Positions 41,508-48,822 of a stretch of DNA of 64,000 nucleotides are shown in pieces. How positions within the stretch are numbered: the first letter of the stretch is position 1; each line of letters begins with the position of its first letter. The DNA comes from Ruminococcus flavefaciens. GTDB taxonomy: Bacteria; Bacillota; Clostridia; Oscillospirales; Ruminococcaceae. The notes under the pieces were generated by a model. The model ran no database searches. It worked only from the letters and a program-made list of their open reading frames with translations, and was not told the origin of the DNA. The stretch is taken from positions 696,973-760,972 of the forward strand of contig NZ_FNWV01000001.1 of the NCBI RefSeq assembly GCF_900108555.1, read 5' to 3'. The translations under genes and the position numbers were made by a program.

Positions 41508-44258
41508 ATGAAAAACAGATCAAAGAAACGTACTGCTGCGGGAGTACTGTGTCTTGGTATGCTGTTGCAGTCAGCAGCATATCTCCCTGCAAACGCAGAC
41601 AACAACGGTGCAGTGACCATAAATGAGGTATGCACCAAAAACACCACCTACCAGTCGGGTGACGGGAAATATTATGACTGGATCGAACTTTTCAACAGCG
41701 GAAAGTCAGAAGCAGACATCTCAGGCTGGGGACTTTCAGACAAGGAGCAGGAGCCTTACAGGTATACTTTCCCGAGCGGAACTCATATACCTGCAAACGG
41801 AAGGCTTGTTGTGTTCTGCGACACCGATGCCGCAGCCAGTGACAGCAAGACTGCTCCATTCGGATTATCTGCTTCGGGCGAAACTCTTGTACTTACAGAC
41901 TCACAGGGCAAAACAGCTCAGACTCTTACAGTCGGCACACTTGCTTCGGATACTTCATATGGACAGTATCCCGACGGCAGCGGCGAATTCTACACACTGA
42001 GCTGTACACCAAACAAAGAAAACGCTGCTCCCGAAGGCAGTGCAGCTGTACGTCAGCCTGTGTTCTCACAGGAAAGCGGTTTTTATGATAGCAGCTTCTC
42101 TCTGAACCTTACCGCAGAAGAAGGCTGTACCATTTACTATACCACTGACGGCAGCGATCCCACAACAGAGTCTGAAAAGTACACAGCACCTATCACTGTC
42201 GAAGATATGTCGGATACTCAGAACCGCCTCAGCGCACGTACCGATATAACTCCGAACAAAGCGACAGCACCGCGAAACAGCGTTGACAAGGCAGCTTTGA
42301 TACGCGCAATATCAGTTGACAGCGAAGGCCGTGCAAGCGAACCTGTAACAAAGACGTATTTTATAGGCAAAACAAATTCGGGATACTACAAGCAGATGAA
42401 GGTAGTATCATTAGTCACAGATCCTGACAACCTTTTCGATTACGAAAAAGGCATCTACTGTCTCGGAAAGGTGTTCTACGGCGACAAAAATCCAAACGAT
42501 CCGCAGGAGGAGCAAAGACCCGAGGAGCACAAAGAGGCTGAGGGCGAAAGACCTGAGGATAACAAACCTGAGGAAAACAAGCCCGAGGAACATACAGGTC
42601 CCGAGGGCGGCAGACCCGGACGCAGCAGAGCTCCGCAAAACGGCAACATATGGGAAATGGAAGCCAATTATACTCAGAGAGGAAAAGAATGGGAACGTCC
42701 TGCTAACTTTACTCTCTTTGACGGCGGCGAAATGGTACTCCAGGAGAATGTGGGTATACGCATAAAGGGCAACTATTCAAGATGCCTTGCGCAGAAGAGC
42801 TTCAATATCTACACAAGACAGGATTACGGCTGTGCAGAGTTTGATTACGACTTCTTCTCGGGAAAGGCTACCAAAGCTAAAAACGGAAAGGCTATCAAAA
42901 AGTACGACGGACTCGTTCTCCGCAACGGCGGCAACGACAACGGTGCGGCTTTCTTCCGCGACAGCATAAACCAGAGCCTTATCACTGACAGAGCATTTGC
43001 TTATCAGGCTACTACAGAATGTGTCGTATTTATCGACGGCGAATTCTGGGGCACATACCAGATGATGGAAAAAATAAGCGACAGCTACCTCAGCTCTCAC
43101 TACGGAGTTAAGAAAAGCGATATCGCTATGATAAAGAACGGCGAGCTTGAAGAGGGCAGCGAAAGTGACCTCAGTGACTGGCAGTCTCTTTGCAGCGGTG
43201 TTGCAAACGGCAGCATATCCTACGATGAATTCTGCCAGAAAGTGGATATACAGGGATTCATGGACTACTTTGCAGCTCAGATATACTGGGCTAATGCAGA
43301 CTGGCCGAAGAGAAACTATACCGCATGGCGTTCAGATGCCATTGACGAGGAAAATCCATATGCTGACGGCAAGTGGAGAATGGTTCTCTTCGATACGGAA
43401 TCAGGTCAGGGACTTTACGGTTCTTACGACAAGTCATTCTCAGCCGACTGCTACAGCCGCTTGAAACAGGACGGCAGCCAGCTTGCTAAAATGTTCACTG
43501 CTCTTTCGGGCAATGAAAAGTTCAGACTGGACTTTTCAAGAACTATGATGGATATGGCAAACTATAACTTCGTTCCCGAAAAAGTCAACGAAGTCATCAG
43601 CTATTACAAGAACAACTACAAGCAGCAGATCGCAGATACTTATGAGCGTTTCAACTCTGGAAGCTCGGGCAAATTCGAGAGCGAGCTCTCAACAGTTGCA
43701 AACTTCTACGCTCAGCGTTATTCCTATGCGGAGCGTACCACAAGATCGGCAATGAAGCTTTCTTCCGAGCCGCATAAGCTCACAGTAATAAACTCAGGCG
43801 ATAAGGGTACCATAGATCTTAATACCCTCAAGCTCGGAAACATCGACCAGTGGAGCGGCAAATACCACTCCGATTACGACATCACTATCTCAGCAAATGC
43901 CAGCGGCGATGAGTCTTTCACACGCTGGAACATAAAGGGTGCGGAGATAATAAGCGGAGACAAGACTTCGGCAACTATCACGGTTAGACTCAGCTCAGAT
44001 GCAACAATTGAAGCAGTTTACGGCGATTCGGAAGGTACTATTTCCGAAGAACCCGATGAAGAATATATTTTAGGCGACCTCAACAACGACGAAGTTGTGG
44101 ACATCTATGATCTCAGCCAGATGAGAAAGGCAGTCGTTTCAGGCAGTGCAGAACACTTCGCAGCTGCCGATATCAACGGCGATAAAGCTATCACCAGCGA
44201 TGACCTTACACTTCTCAAGAAGTACATCACAGGCGAGATAAAAGAATTTAAAAACTAA
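41508..44258 (+). CDS. CotH-kinase protein with lamin-tail, chitobiase-like and dockerin domains
   Basis: A 916-residue secreted protein. Order: signal peptide (1-31), lamin-tail domain (about 35-165; DWIELFNSGKSEADISGWGL), chitobiase/hexosaminidase C-terminal-like domain (about 180-290; TIYYTTDGSDPTTESEKYTA), a Glu/Pro-rich low-complexity insert (about 325-375), CotH domain (about 390-730; LRNGGNDNGAAFFRDSINQS and WGTYQMMEKISDSYL) and a C-terminal dockerin (about 848-910; GDLNNDEVVDIYDLS). CotH proteins are atypical kinases known from spore coats and also seen in R. flavefaciens cellulosomes. The target may be a secreted protein. GGAGGAG ribosome site; a long repeat-bearing leader precedes it. 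Confidence 0.92.
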   Translation: MKNRSKKRTAAGVLCLGMLLQSAAYLPANADNNGAVTINEVCTKNTTYQSGDGKYYDWIELFNSGKSEADISGWGLSDKEQEPYRYTFPSGTHIPANGRLVVFCDTDAAASDSKTAPFGLSASGETLVLTDSQGKTAQTLTVGTLASDTSYGQYPDGSGEFYTLSCTPNKENAAPEGSAAVRQPVFSQESGFYDSSFSLNLTAEEGCTIYYTTDGSDPTTESEKYTAPITVEDMSDTQNRLSARTDITPNKATAPRNSVDKAALIRAISVDSEGRASEPVTKTYFIGKTNSGYYKQMKVVSLVTDPDNLFDYEKGIYCLGKVFYGDKNPNDPQEEQRPEEHKEAEGERPEDNKPEENKPEEHTGPEGGRPGRSRAPQNGNIWEMEANYTQRGKEWERPANFTLFDGGEMVLQENVGIRIKGNYSRCLAQKSFNIYTRQDYGCAEFDYDFFSGKATKAKNGKAIKKYDGLVLRNGGNDNGAAFFRDSINQSLITDRAFAYQATTECVVFIDGEFWGTYQMMEKISDSYLSSHYGVKKSDIAMIKNGELEEGSESDLSDWQSLCSGVANGSISYDEFCQKVDIQGFMDYFAAQIYWANADWPKRNYTAWRSDAIDEENPYADGKWRMVLFDTESGQGLYGSYDKSFSADCYSRLKQDGSQLAKMFTALSGNEKFRLDFSRTMMDMANYNFVPEKVNEVISYYKNNYKQQIADTYERFNSGSSGKFESELSTVANFYAQRYSYAERTTRSAMKLSSEPHKLTVINSGDKGTIDLNTLKLGNIDQWSGKYHSDYDITISANASGDESFTRWNIKGAEIISGDKTSATITVRLSSDATIEAVYGDSEGTISEEPDEEYILGDLNNDEVVDIYDLSQMRKAVVSGSAEHFAAADINGDKAITSDDLTLLKKYITGEIKEFKN

Positions 44259-44265
44259 AACATAA

Positions 44266-44301
44266 AAACAGACCGTCTGTCATATGGCAGACGGTCTGTT
44301 T
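44266..44301 (+). terminator. Terminator of the cotH gene
   Basis: AAACAGACCGTCTG and CAGACGGTCTGTTT form a 14-bp perfect stem with an 8-nt loop. Its 3' end overlaps the -35 of the next promoter. Confidence 0.85.
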
Positions 44302-44327
44302 ACATTTTCATGCAGAGATGATATAAT
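44299..44327 (+). promoter_or_regulatory. Promoter of the carbonic anhydrase-pgeF operon
   Basis: TTTACA at 44299-44304 and TATAAT at 44322-44327 are spaced 17 bp, 19 nt before the start codon. Confidence 0.7.
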
Positions 44328-44346
44328 AAATACTGAGGTGATAAAT

Positions 44347-44916
44347 ATGGAGTCATACAGAATTACTGCCGATCAGGCAAAAAAACAGCTTGTCACGGGC
44401 AATCAGAAATATATCGCAGCAAGAGAACTGAAAACCGATGTTTCACCCGAAACTCTGCTGAAATTCAGCCATACAGGTCAGCAGCCCTACGCTATCATCA
44501 TTACCTGCTCGGATTCAAGAGTAGTACCTGAACTAATATTCTCCGCAGGTATCGGCGATCTTTTCGTTATCAGAGTTGCAGGAAATGTCATCGACTCTCA
44601 CCAGCTGGGCAGCATAGAATATGCCGCTGAACATCTCGGTACAGGACTTATCGTTGTACTCGGTCACGACCACTGCGGTGCAGTTGACGCTGCTATGAAC
44701 CATGAGCCTGAGGGCTATATAAAGTACATAACGGACGAGATAACAAAGGCTATAGGCGATGAAAAGGACGAATTCCGCGCCTGCTGCCTCAATGTTGAGC
44801 ACAGCTGTGATATTATCGAGCACAGTCTGCAAATACAGAAAGATGAGAAAGAATACGGCTTAAAGGTGCTGGGGGCTATCTATCATCTTGAAAGCGGCGA
44901 GGTCGAATTCTTATGA
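44347..44916 (+). CDS. Beta-carbonic anhydrase
   Basis: The start is set at the ATG at 44347 behind GAGGTGAT; an upstream frame from 44284 overlaps the terminator and promoter. The 189-residue enzyme has the beta-class zinc site: Cys54 and the Asp56/Arg58 dyad in ITCSDSRVVPE, and His107 and Cys110 in LGHDHCGAV. It interconverts CO2 and bicarbonate in the cytoplasm, which would feed carboxylation steps in a succinate-forming rumen-type anaerobe (inference). It is followed 28 nt later by pgeF, probably on the same transcript. Confidence 0.93.
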   Translation: MESYRITADQAKKQLVTGNQKYIAARELKTDVSPETLLKFSHTGQQPYAIIITCSDSRVVPELIFSAGIGDLFVIRVAGNVIDSHQLGSIEYAAEHLGTGLIVVLGHDHCGAVDAAMNHEPEGYIKYITDEITKAIGDEKDEFRACCLNVEHSCDIIEHSLQIQKDEKEYGLKVLGAIYHLESGEVEFL

Positions 44917-44944
44917 TATCTCTGACCGCTATGAGGTAATATAA

Positions 44945-45682
44945 ATGAAAAGCATAACCATAATTGACGATGAGTTCTCTATCGGCGGTTTTACTTCGGG
45001 TAATGAGGGCATATGGACAAGAAACGCTCCCACCGATCCGCCTACAGCTGATTATATTTCCCTCAGCGGCAGCCTTGAAGTGCCGTTGATGCGGATAGTT
45101 CGCCCATATCAGGCGAGCGGCGATAGAGTTGAGATAGTCCATGCTGAACACGGCGGCATGGGAGTCATAAAGGATAACGTTCTCAAAAAGGTGGACGGTA
45201 TCGTAACTGCCGAAAAAGGCATCGTTCTCAGCGTTCTCGCGGCGGACTGCGTTCCAATATATCTTATTGACAAAAAGGCGGCAGTCATCGGGCTTCTGCA
45301 CTGCGGCTGGCGTTCGGCAGCAGGCTCACTTCTCCATAATGCCGTTCAGCGCATGAAGGAGCTTGGTGCTGCTCCTGCTGAGATACAGGTGATAACAGGA
45401 CCTCATATCTGTGCTGAGTGCTATGAAGTGGGCGAAGAAGTCCGCAAAGTTTACGCCGAAGCATTCACGAAAAAACAGCTTGAAAAGATATTCGTTCTCA
45501 GGAATGATAAGCTGTATCTCCACCTGTCGGAAGCTGTACGTTCAAAAGCTGCGGCAGAAGGTATTCCTGATGAAAACTTCTCTGACATAAACTGCTGCAC
45601 TTTCCATGACAAGTCATTATACTCATACAGACGTGGCGACAGAGGCAGACAGAATTCCGCATTTATTATGATGAAAGCATAA
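44945..45682 (+). CDS. pgeF: Peptidoglycan editing factor PgeF (YfiH family)
   Basis: A 245-residue protein of the multicopper-oxidase-like YfiH/PgeF family, with the conserved metal-site segments: ADCVPIYLID, LLHCGWRSAAGSLL and the C-terminal CCTFHDKSLYSYRRGDRGRQ. The E. coli member removes misincorporated L-Ser from muropeptide precursors; others are described as polyphenol oxidases or purine-nucleoside enzymes. Cytoplasmic. GAGGTAAT ribosome site 7 nt upstream, co-transcribed with the carbonic anhydrase gene. Family is certain; which activity applies is not. Confidence 0.9.
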   Translation: MKSITIIDDEFSIGGFTSGNEGIWTRNAPTDPPTADYISLSGSLEVPLMRIVRPYQASGDRVEIVHAEHGGMGVIKDNVLKKVDGIVTAEKGIVLSVLAADCVPIYLIDKKAAVIGLLHCGWRSAAGSLLHNAVQRMKELGAAPAEIQVITGPHICAECYEVGEEVRKVYAEAFTKKQLEKIFVLRNDKLYLHLSEAVRSKAAAEGIPDENFSDINCCTFHDKSLYSYRRGDRGRQNSAFIMMKA

Positions 45683-45696
45683 TTTAAATGTTTAAT

Positions 45697-45719
45697 GCGG
45701 CTGTGCCGCTTCTTTTTTT
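45697..45719 (+). terminator. Terminator of the carbonic anhydrase-pgeF operon
   Basis: GCGGC and GCCGC with a TGT loop, followed by TTCTTTTTTT, 15 nt past the stop codon. Confidence 0.75.
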
Positions 45720-45741
45720 AGTATTTAACCTTCCGAATTCC

Positions 45742-45770
45742 TTGACTTTTCGGGAAATTTACGGTAAAAT
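45742..45770 (+). promoter_or_regulatory. Promoter of the dockerin-esterase gene
   Basis: TTGACT at 45742-45747 and TAAAAT at 45765-45770 are spaced 17 bp, 38 nt before the start codon. Confidence 0.75.
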
Positions 45771-45808
45771 TAAACAGTAAATTGAGTATTGGACTCGGGG
45801 GTATTAAA

Positions 45809-46996
45809 ATGAATATTATCAAAAAAACTGCTGCTTCATTTGCAGCTGCCGCAGCTATAGCTGTATCTTCTGTTATGCCTGCATCAGCTGCTGTAAGAGG
45901 TGACCTTAACAACGACGGCACTATCGACTCATTCGATGTGGTACTATGCCGCAGGAACATCATAACTATGTTCTCGGGCGGTCAGACTGACCTGCTTGCT
46001 GATATCGACGGCAACGGCTCTATACAGATAAACGACCTTGTACTGCTGCAAAAATACGTGCTTGGCACTATAAAGGAATTTCCGCAGACCACAACTGCCG
46101 TAACTACTACTACAACTTCTGCACCTGTTGTAACTACGACTGTCACAACTCCAAGCGGTGACAGCTACATGAAGAAAATGGCAGCTGATATACACATTCA
46201 CGAGGAATCGTCCTCAACTGAGAAAAAGTCAGGCGTTGACTACGGAACGATTGAGAAGAAAACTTACTTCTCAAAGGACGCTCAGCGCGAAAAGAACCTC
46301 AATATCCTGCTCCCACCGGGATATGACAGCAGTCAGAAATACCCTGTAATGTATGTTTTCCACGGTATATTCGGCTCTGAGGACTCCATGCTCGATGACA
46401 GCATGAAGATACAGACAATGCTCGGAAACCTTGTTGCTTCGGGCGAAGCTGAAAAAATGATAATCGTTTTCCCGCAGATGTTCACCACAAAGGAAAATAT
46501 CTTCCCTGCATTCACAAATGAGTCCTCACGGGCATACGATGCTATCCGCGAGGATCTCGAAAACAGCATCATGCCGTTTATGAAGGAGAATTACCCTATA
46601 AAGGAAGGCAGGGAGAATACAGCCGTTACAGGCTTCTCAATGGGCGGCAGAGAGGCTCTCTATGTGGGAGTCACAAGACCTCAGCTCTACGGCTATGTGG
46701 GCGGAGTATGCCCTGCTCCTGGTATATTCCCTACTGTTGACGGAAATATGACTCACGAGGGCTGTATGTCTCCAAGTGAATTCTGTTTCGGTTCAGCTCC
46801 GAGCCCATATGTTTTAATGATAACCTGCACAAGATTTGACGGTACTGTAGGAGACGCTCCCGACAGCTACCATGACGCGCTCACTCAAAACGGCGTGGAA
46901 CATATCTGGCATCAGCTAACTGACGGCGACCACGGTGCAATATCCGTAAGAGCGCATATGTATAATTTCCTCAGATATGTATTCAAAGCTAAATAA
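45809..46996 (+). CDS. Dockerin-bearing CE1-type carbohydrate esterase
   Basis: The start is set at the ATG at 45809 behind CGGGGG; the ATG at 45782 has no ribosome site. The 395-residue protein has a signal peptide (1-28), an N-terminal dockerin (about 30-95; GDLNNDGTIDSFDVV), a Thr-rich linker (about 97-120) and an alpha/beta-hydrolase esterase domain of the CE1/esterase-D type. The nucleophile Ser is near 276 in GFSMGG, the oxyanion region is MYVFHGIFGSED and the His is near 376 in DGDHGAIS. It likely removes feruloyl or acetyl groups from xylan on the cellulosome. The dockerin is at the N-terminus rather than the usual C-terminus. Confidence 0.9.
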   Translation: MNIIKKTAASFAAAAAIAVSSVMPASAAVRGDLNNDGTIDSFDVVLCRRNIITMFSGGQTDLLADIDGNGSIQINDLVLLQKYVLGTIKEFPQTTTAVTTTTTSAPVVTTTVTTPSGDSYMKKMAADIHIHEESSSTEKKSGVDYGTIEKKTYFSKDAQREKNLNILLPPGYDSSQKYPVMYVFHGIFGSEDSMLDDSMKIQTMLGNLVASGEAEKMIIVFPQMFTTKENIFPAFTNESSRAYDAIREDLENSIMPFMKENYPIKEGRENTAVTGFSMGGREALYVGVTRPQLYGYVGGVCPAPGIFPTVDGNMTHEGCMSPSEFCFGSAPSPYVLMITCTRFDGTVGDAPDSYHDALTQNGVEHIWHQLTDGDHGAISVRAHMYNFLRYVFKAK

Positions 46997-47018
46997 TGCT
47001 GTTACTTATATAAAAGCT

Positions 47019-47045
47019 AAGCCCCGAGGCATCGCCTCGGGGCTT
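47019..47045. terminator. Bidirectional terminator, esterase and metal-binding lipoprotein genes
   Basis: AAGCCCCGAGGC and complement form a 12-bp perfect stem with an ATC loop, almost identical to the hairpin at 11820-11846. Confidence 0.85.
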
Positions 47046-47118
47046 GTTCATTCTATTATCGTACTCGCCGAATTTTTTTCTTAATTGTTGATCACTGTAA
47101 GTGCAGTAACTCCGCATC

Positions 47119-48171
47119 TCACTTGAGCGTACCGCTCAGGACATCGTAATTCTTCTGCATGAGCGAGATATAGCTTGCACCGTCCTTTATATCGTTTTGG
47201 GATACTGACTGGAGCGAATTGAGTTCGGCTATCTTTACACCGCTCTTTCCCGAGCTTGAAATAACTGCATTTGCTATATCCTTGTTTGAATTTTCAAGTA
47301 TATAAACATTATCGCAGTCTAACTCCTTTACTTTGTCTGAAAGGAATTTGATAGTTTCAAAGCTTGCTTCGGATTCAGCGGAACAGCCGATAAATGCGGC
47401 AAAGTAATCAAGTCCGTAATCGTCTACAAAATAACGAAACGGAAATCTGTCAGCAAATATAAGCGTTTTTACGGAAGCACCGTCAACAAGTGCCTTGAAG
47501 CTGCTGTCAAGCTCATCAAGCTCTGAAACATAGCTTGCAAGGTTAGACTTATAATCAGCAGCATTTGCAGGATCTATTGTCTCAAGACCGCTCTCTATCT
47601 CTGTACAGAGCACCTTTGCATTTTTCAGTGAGAGCCATACGTGTTCGTCGTATTCGATCTCGTCCTCATCTTCCTCTTCGGACTCCTCTTCTTCCTCGCC
47701 CTGCATACCTTCTTTCAGCTCCTCAGCCTTTGCAAAATCGCCGAGAGCGTCCATAAGGTTAATGACCTTCATATCCTTGTTTACTGCGTTTTCGAGCGCA
47801 TCTTCCACCCACTCGTCAGACTCGCCGCCTACATATACGAACAGATCACAGGTCGATATCTTCATTATATCATCAGCTGTGGGCTGGTAATTATGAAGAT
47901 CTATACCGCTGTCAAGCAGATAGGAAATATCAACGTTTTCGGCATGGCTGCCGAGTATCTCCTTTGTCCAGTCATACTCGGGGAATATAGTGCATACGAC
48001 CTTCAATGGCTCTGCATCAGTTTTTGTTTCCTTATTCTCTGTATTCGTTACAGACGCACCTGTCTCACTTTTTTCAGATGCTGCTTTACCATTAGCAGAC
48101 GAACAGCCAGTAAATGCTGAAATAGCCAGCATTAAACTCATTGCTGTTAAAACCTTACTTTTCTTTGACAT
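47119..48171 (-). CDS. Metal ABC transporter substrate-binding lipoprotein, ZnuA/MntC type
   Basis: A 350-residue lipoprotein (lipobox AFTGC, Cys23) of the cluster A-I metal-binding family. Ligand-type positions are visible: His in GIDLHNYQPT, His in YDEHVWLSL, and acidic residues in ADRFPFRYFVDDYG. In place of the usual His-rich loop it has a very acidic loop near 145-165 (GEEEEESEEEDEDE). It should deliver Zn2+, Mn2+ or Fe2+ to an ABC permease. No permease or ATPase gene is next to it. The upstream 99-residue membrane protein gene and a Fur-type box suggest repression under metal-replete conditions. Confidence 0.88.
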   Translation of the reverse strand: MSKKSKVLTAMSLMLAISAFTGCSSANGKAASEKSETGASVTNTENKETKTDAEPLKVVCTIFPEYDWTKEILGSHAENVDISYLLDSGIDLHNYQPTADDIMKISTCDLFVYVGGESDEWVEDALENAVNKDMKVINLMDALGDFAKAEELKEGMQGEEEEESEEEDEDEIEYDEHVWLSLKNAKVLCTEIESGLETIDPANAADYKSNLASYVSELDELDSSFKALVDGASVKTLIFADRFPFRYFVDDYGLDYFAAFIGCSAESEASFETIKFLSDKVKELDCDNVYILENSNKDIANAVISSSGKSGVKIAELNSLQSVSQNDIKDGASYISLMQKNYDVLSGTLK

Positions 48172-48258
48172 AAAATTTGACCTCCATTTTGAATAACTGA
48201 CAGATTTGGTTATGCTTTGCCCTGAAAAGGCATAGCTGTCCTATAAAACTGGCGTTTT

Positions 48259-48558
48259 TCAGCTTAGGAGCTCAACCTTCAGCGATACAAGAGTATCATG
48301 CTCTGAATATACTCTGATAACTGCTTTTATAAGTGCCGCCACCGTAATGAGCAGCAGCATAAGCTTTATAACACCTGCTGCACCTGCATTTACCGTATGA
48401 AGCACATGACTGCACTCAGCAAGTTCGACGCAGACGGAGCAGTTCTCCCCCGAACATACGTGGTCGGTATGAACTGCTATATAACAAGCGGAGCTGAAAA
48501 TAACAAAGCTGAATATGAGAAATGTCATAAATGAGAGTATTCTGTTTTTGTTATTCAT
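48259..48558 (-). CDS. Fur-box-controlled small membrane protein with Cys/His loop
   Basis: The start is set at the second of two adjacent ATGs (48558), at best distance from GAGGTG; 48561 is possible. The 99-residue product has two membrane helices (about 8-28 and 61-82) around an extracellular loop rich in Cys and His (HTDHVCSGENCSVCVELAEC, then SHVLH) that could bind a metal. It lies 87 nt upstream of the metal-binding lipoprotein gene on the same strand with no clear terminator between. A classic 7-1-7 Fur-type palindrome overlaps its transcription start region. Family not recognised; a role in metal uptake is inference. Confidence 0.7.
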   Translation of the reverse strand: MNNKNRILSFMTFLIFSFVIFSSACYIAVHTDHVCSGENCSVCVELAECSHVLHTVNAGAAGVIKLMLLLITVAALIKAVIRVYSEHDTLVSLKVELLS

Positions 48559-48585
48559 CATGCTCACCTCAGCTTATCAAAATAT

Positions 48586-48608
48586 AATATGATAATGATT
48601 ATCATATT
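48586..48608 (-). promoter_or_regulatory. Fur-family operator
   Basis: A perfect 11-1-11 palindrome (AATATGATAAT-G-ATTATCATATT) contains the 7-1-7 core TGATAAT-G-ATTATCA that is the Bacillus Fur box. Its core matches Fur rather than Zur (TCGTAAT halves) or PerR (TTATAAT halves). It begins 10 bp downstream of the -10 box, where a repressor would block initiation. Confidence 0.85.
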
Positions 48609-48618
48609 TGCACTATTA

Positions 48619-48647
48619 ATTATAACTCTTATGACAGTCCATGTCAA
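48619..48647 (-). promoter_or_regulatory. Promoter of the Fur-controlled metal unit
   Basis: On the minus strand, TTGACA (48647-48642) and TATAAT (48624-48619) are spaced 17 bp, immediately upstream of the Fur-type operator. Confidence 0.85.
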
Positions 48648-48766
48648 TGCATGGCTATGATTTTCTACGCCCTCTGCAAATTGATAATGTTTCTCATTTT
48701 GAAACTATTAAAAATGAACAATCCCCGCATTGAATACTTCATTTCATTTAGCTTATAAGCGCAAAA

Positions 48767-48795
48767 AAGAGTCCCCACAGATCGTGAGGACTCTT
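48767..48795 (-). terminator. Terminator of the giant LRR-dockerin gene
   Basis: AAGAGTCCCCAC and GTGAGGACTCTT pair over about 11 of 12 positions, followed on the minus strand by TTTTTT. Confidence 0.8.
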
Positions 48796-48822
48796 CTTGT
48801 TTTGTGTCATTCGCTGTTAGGA

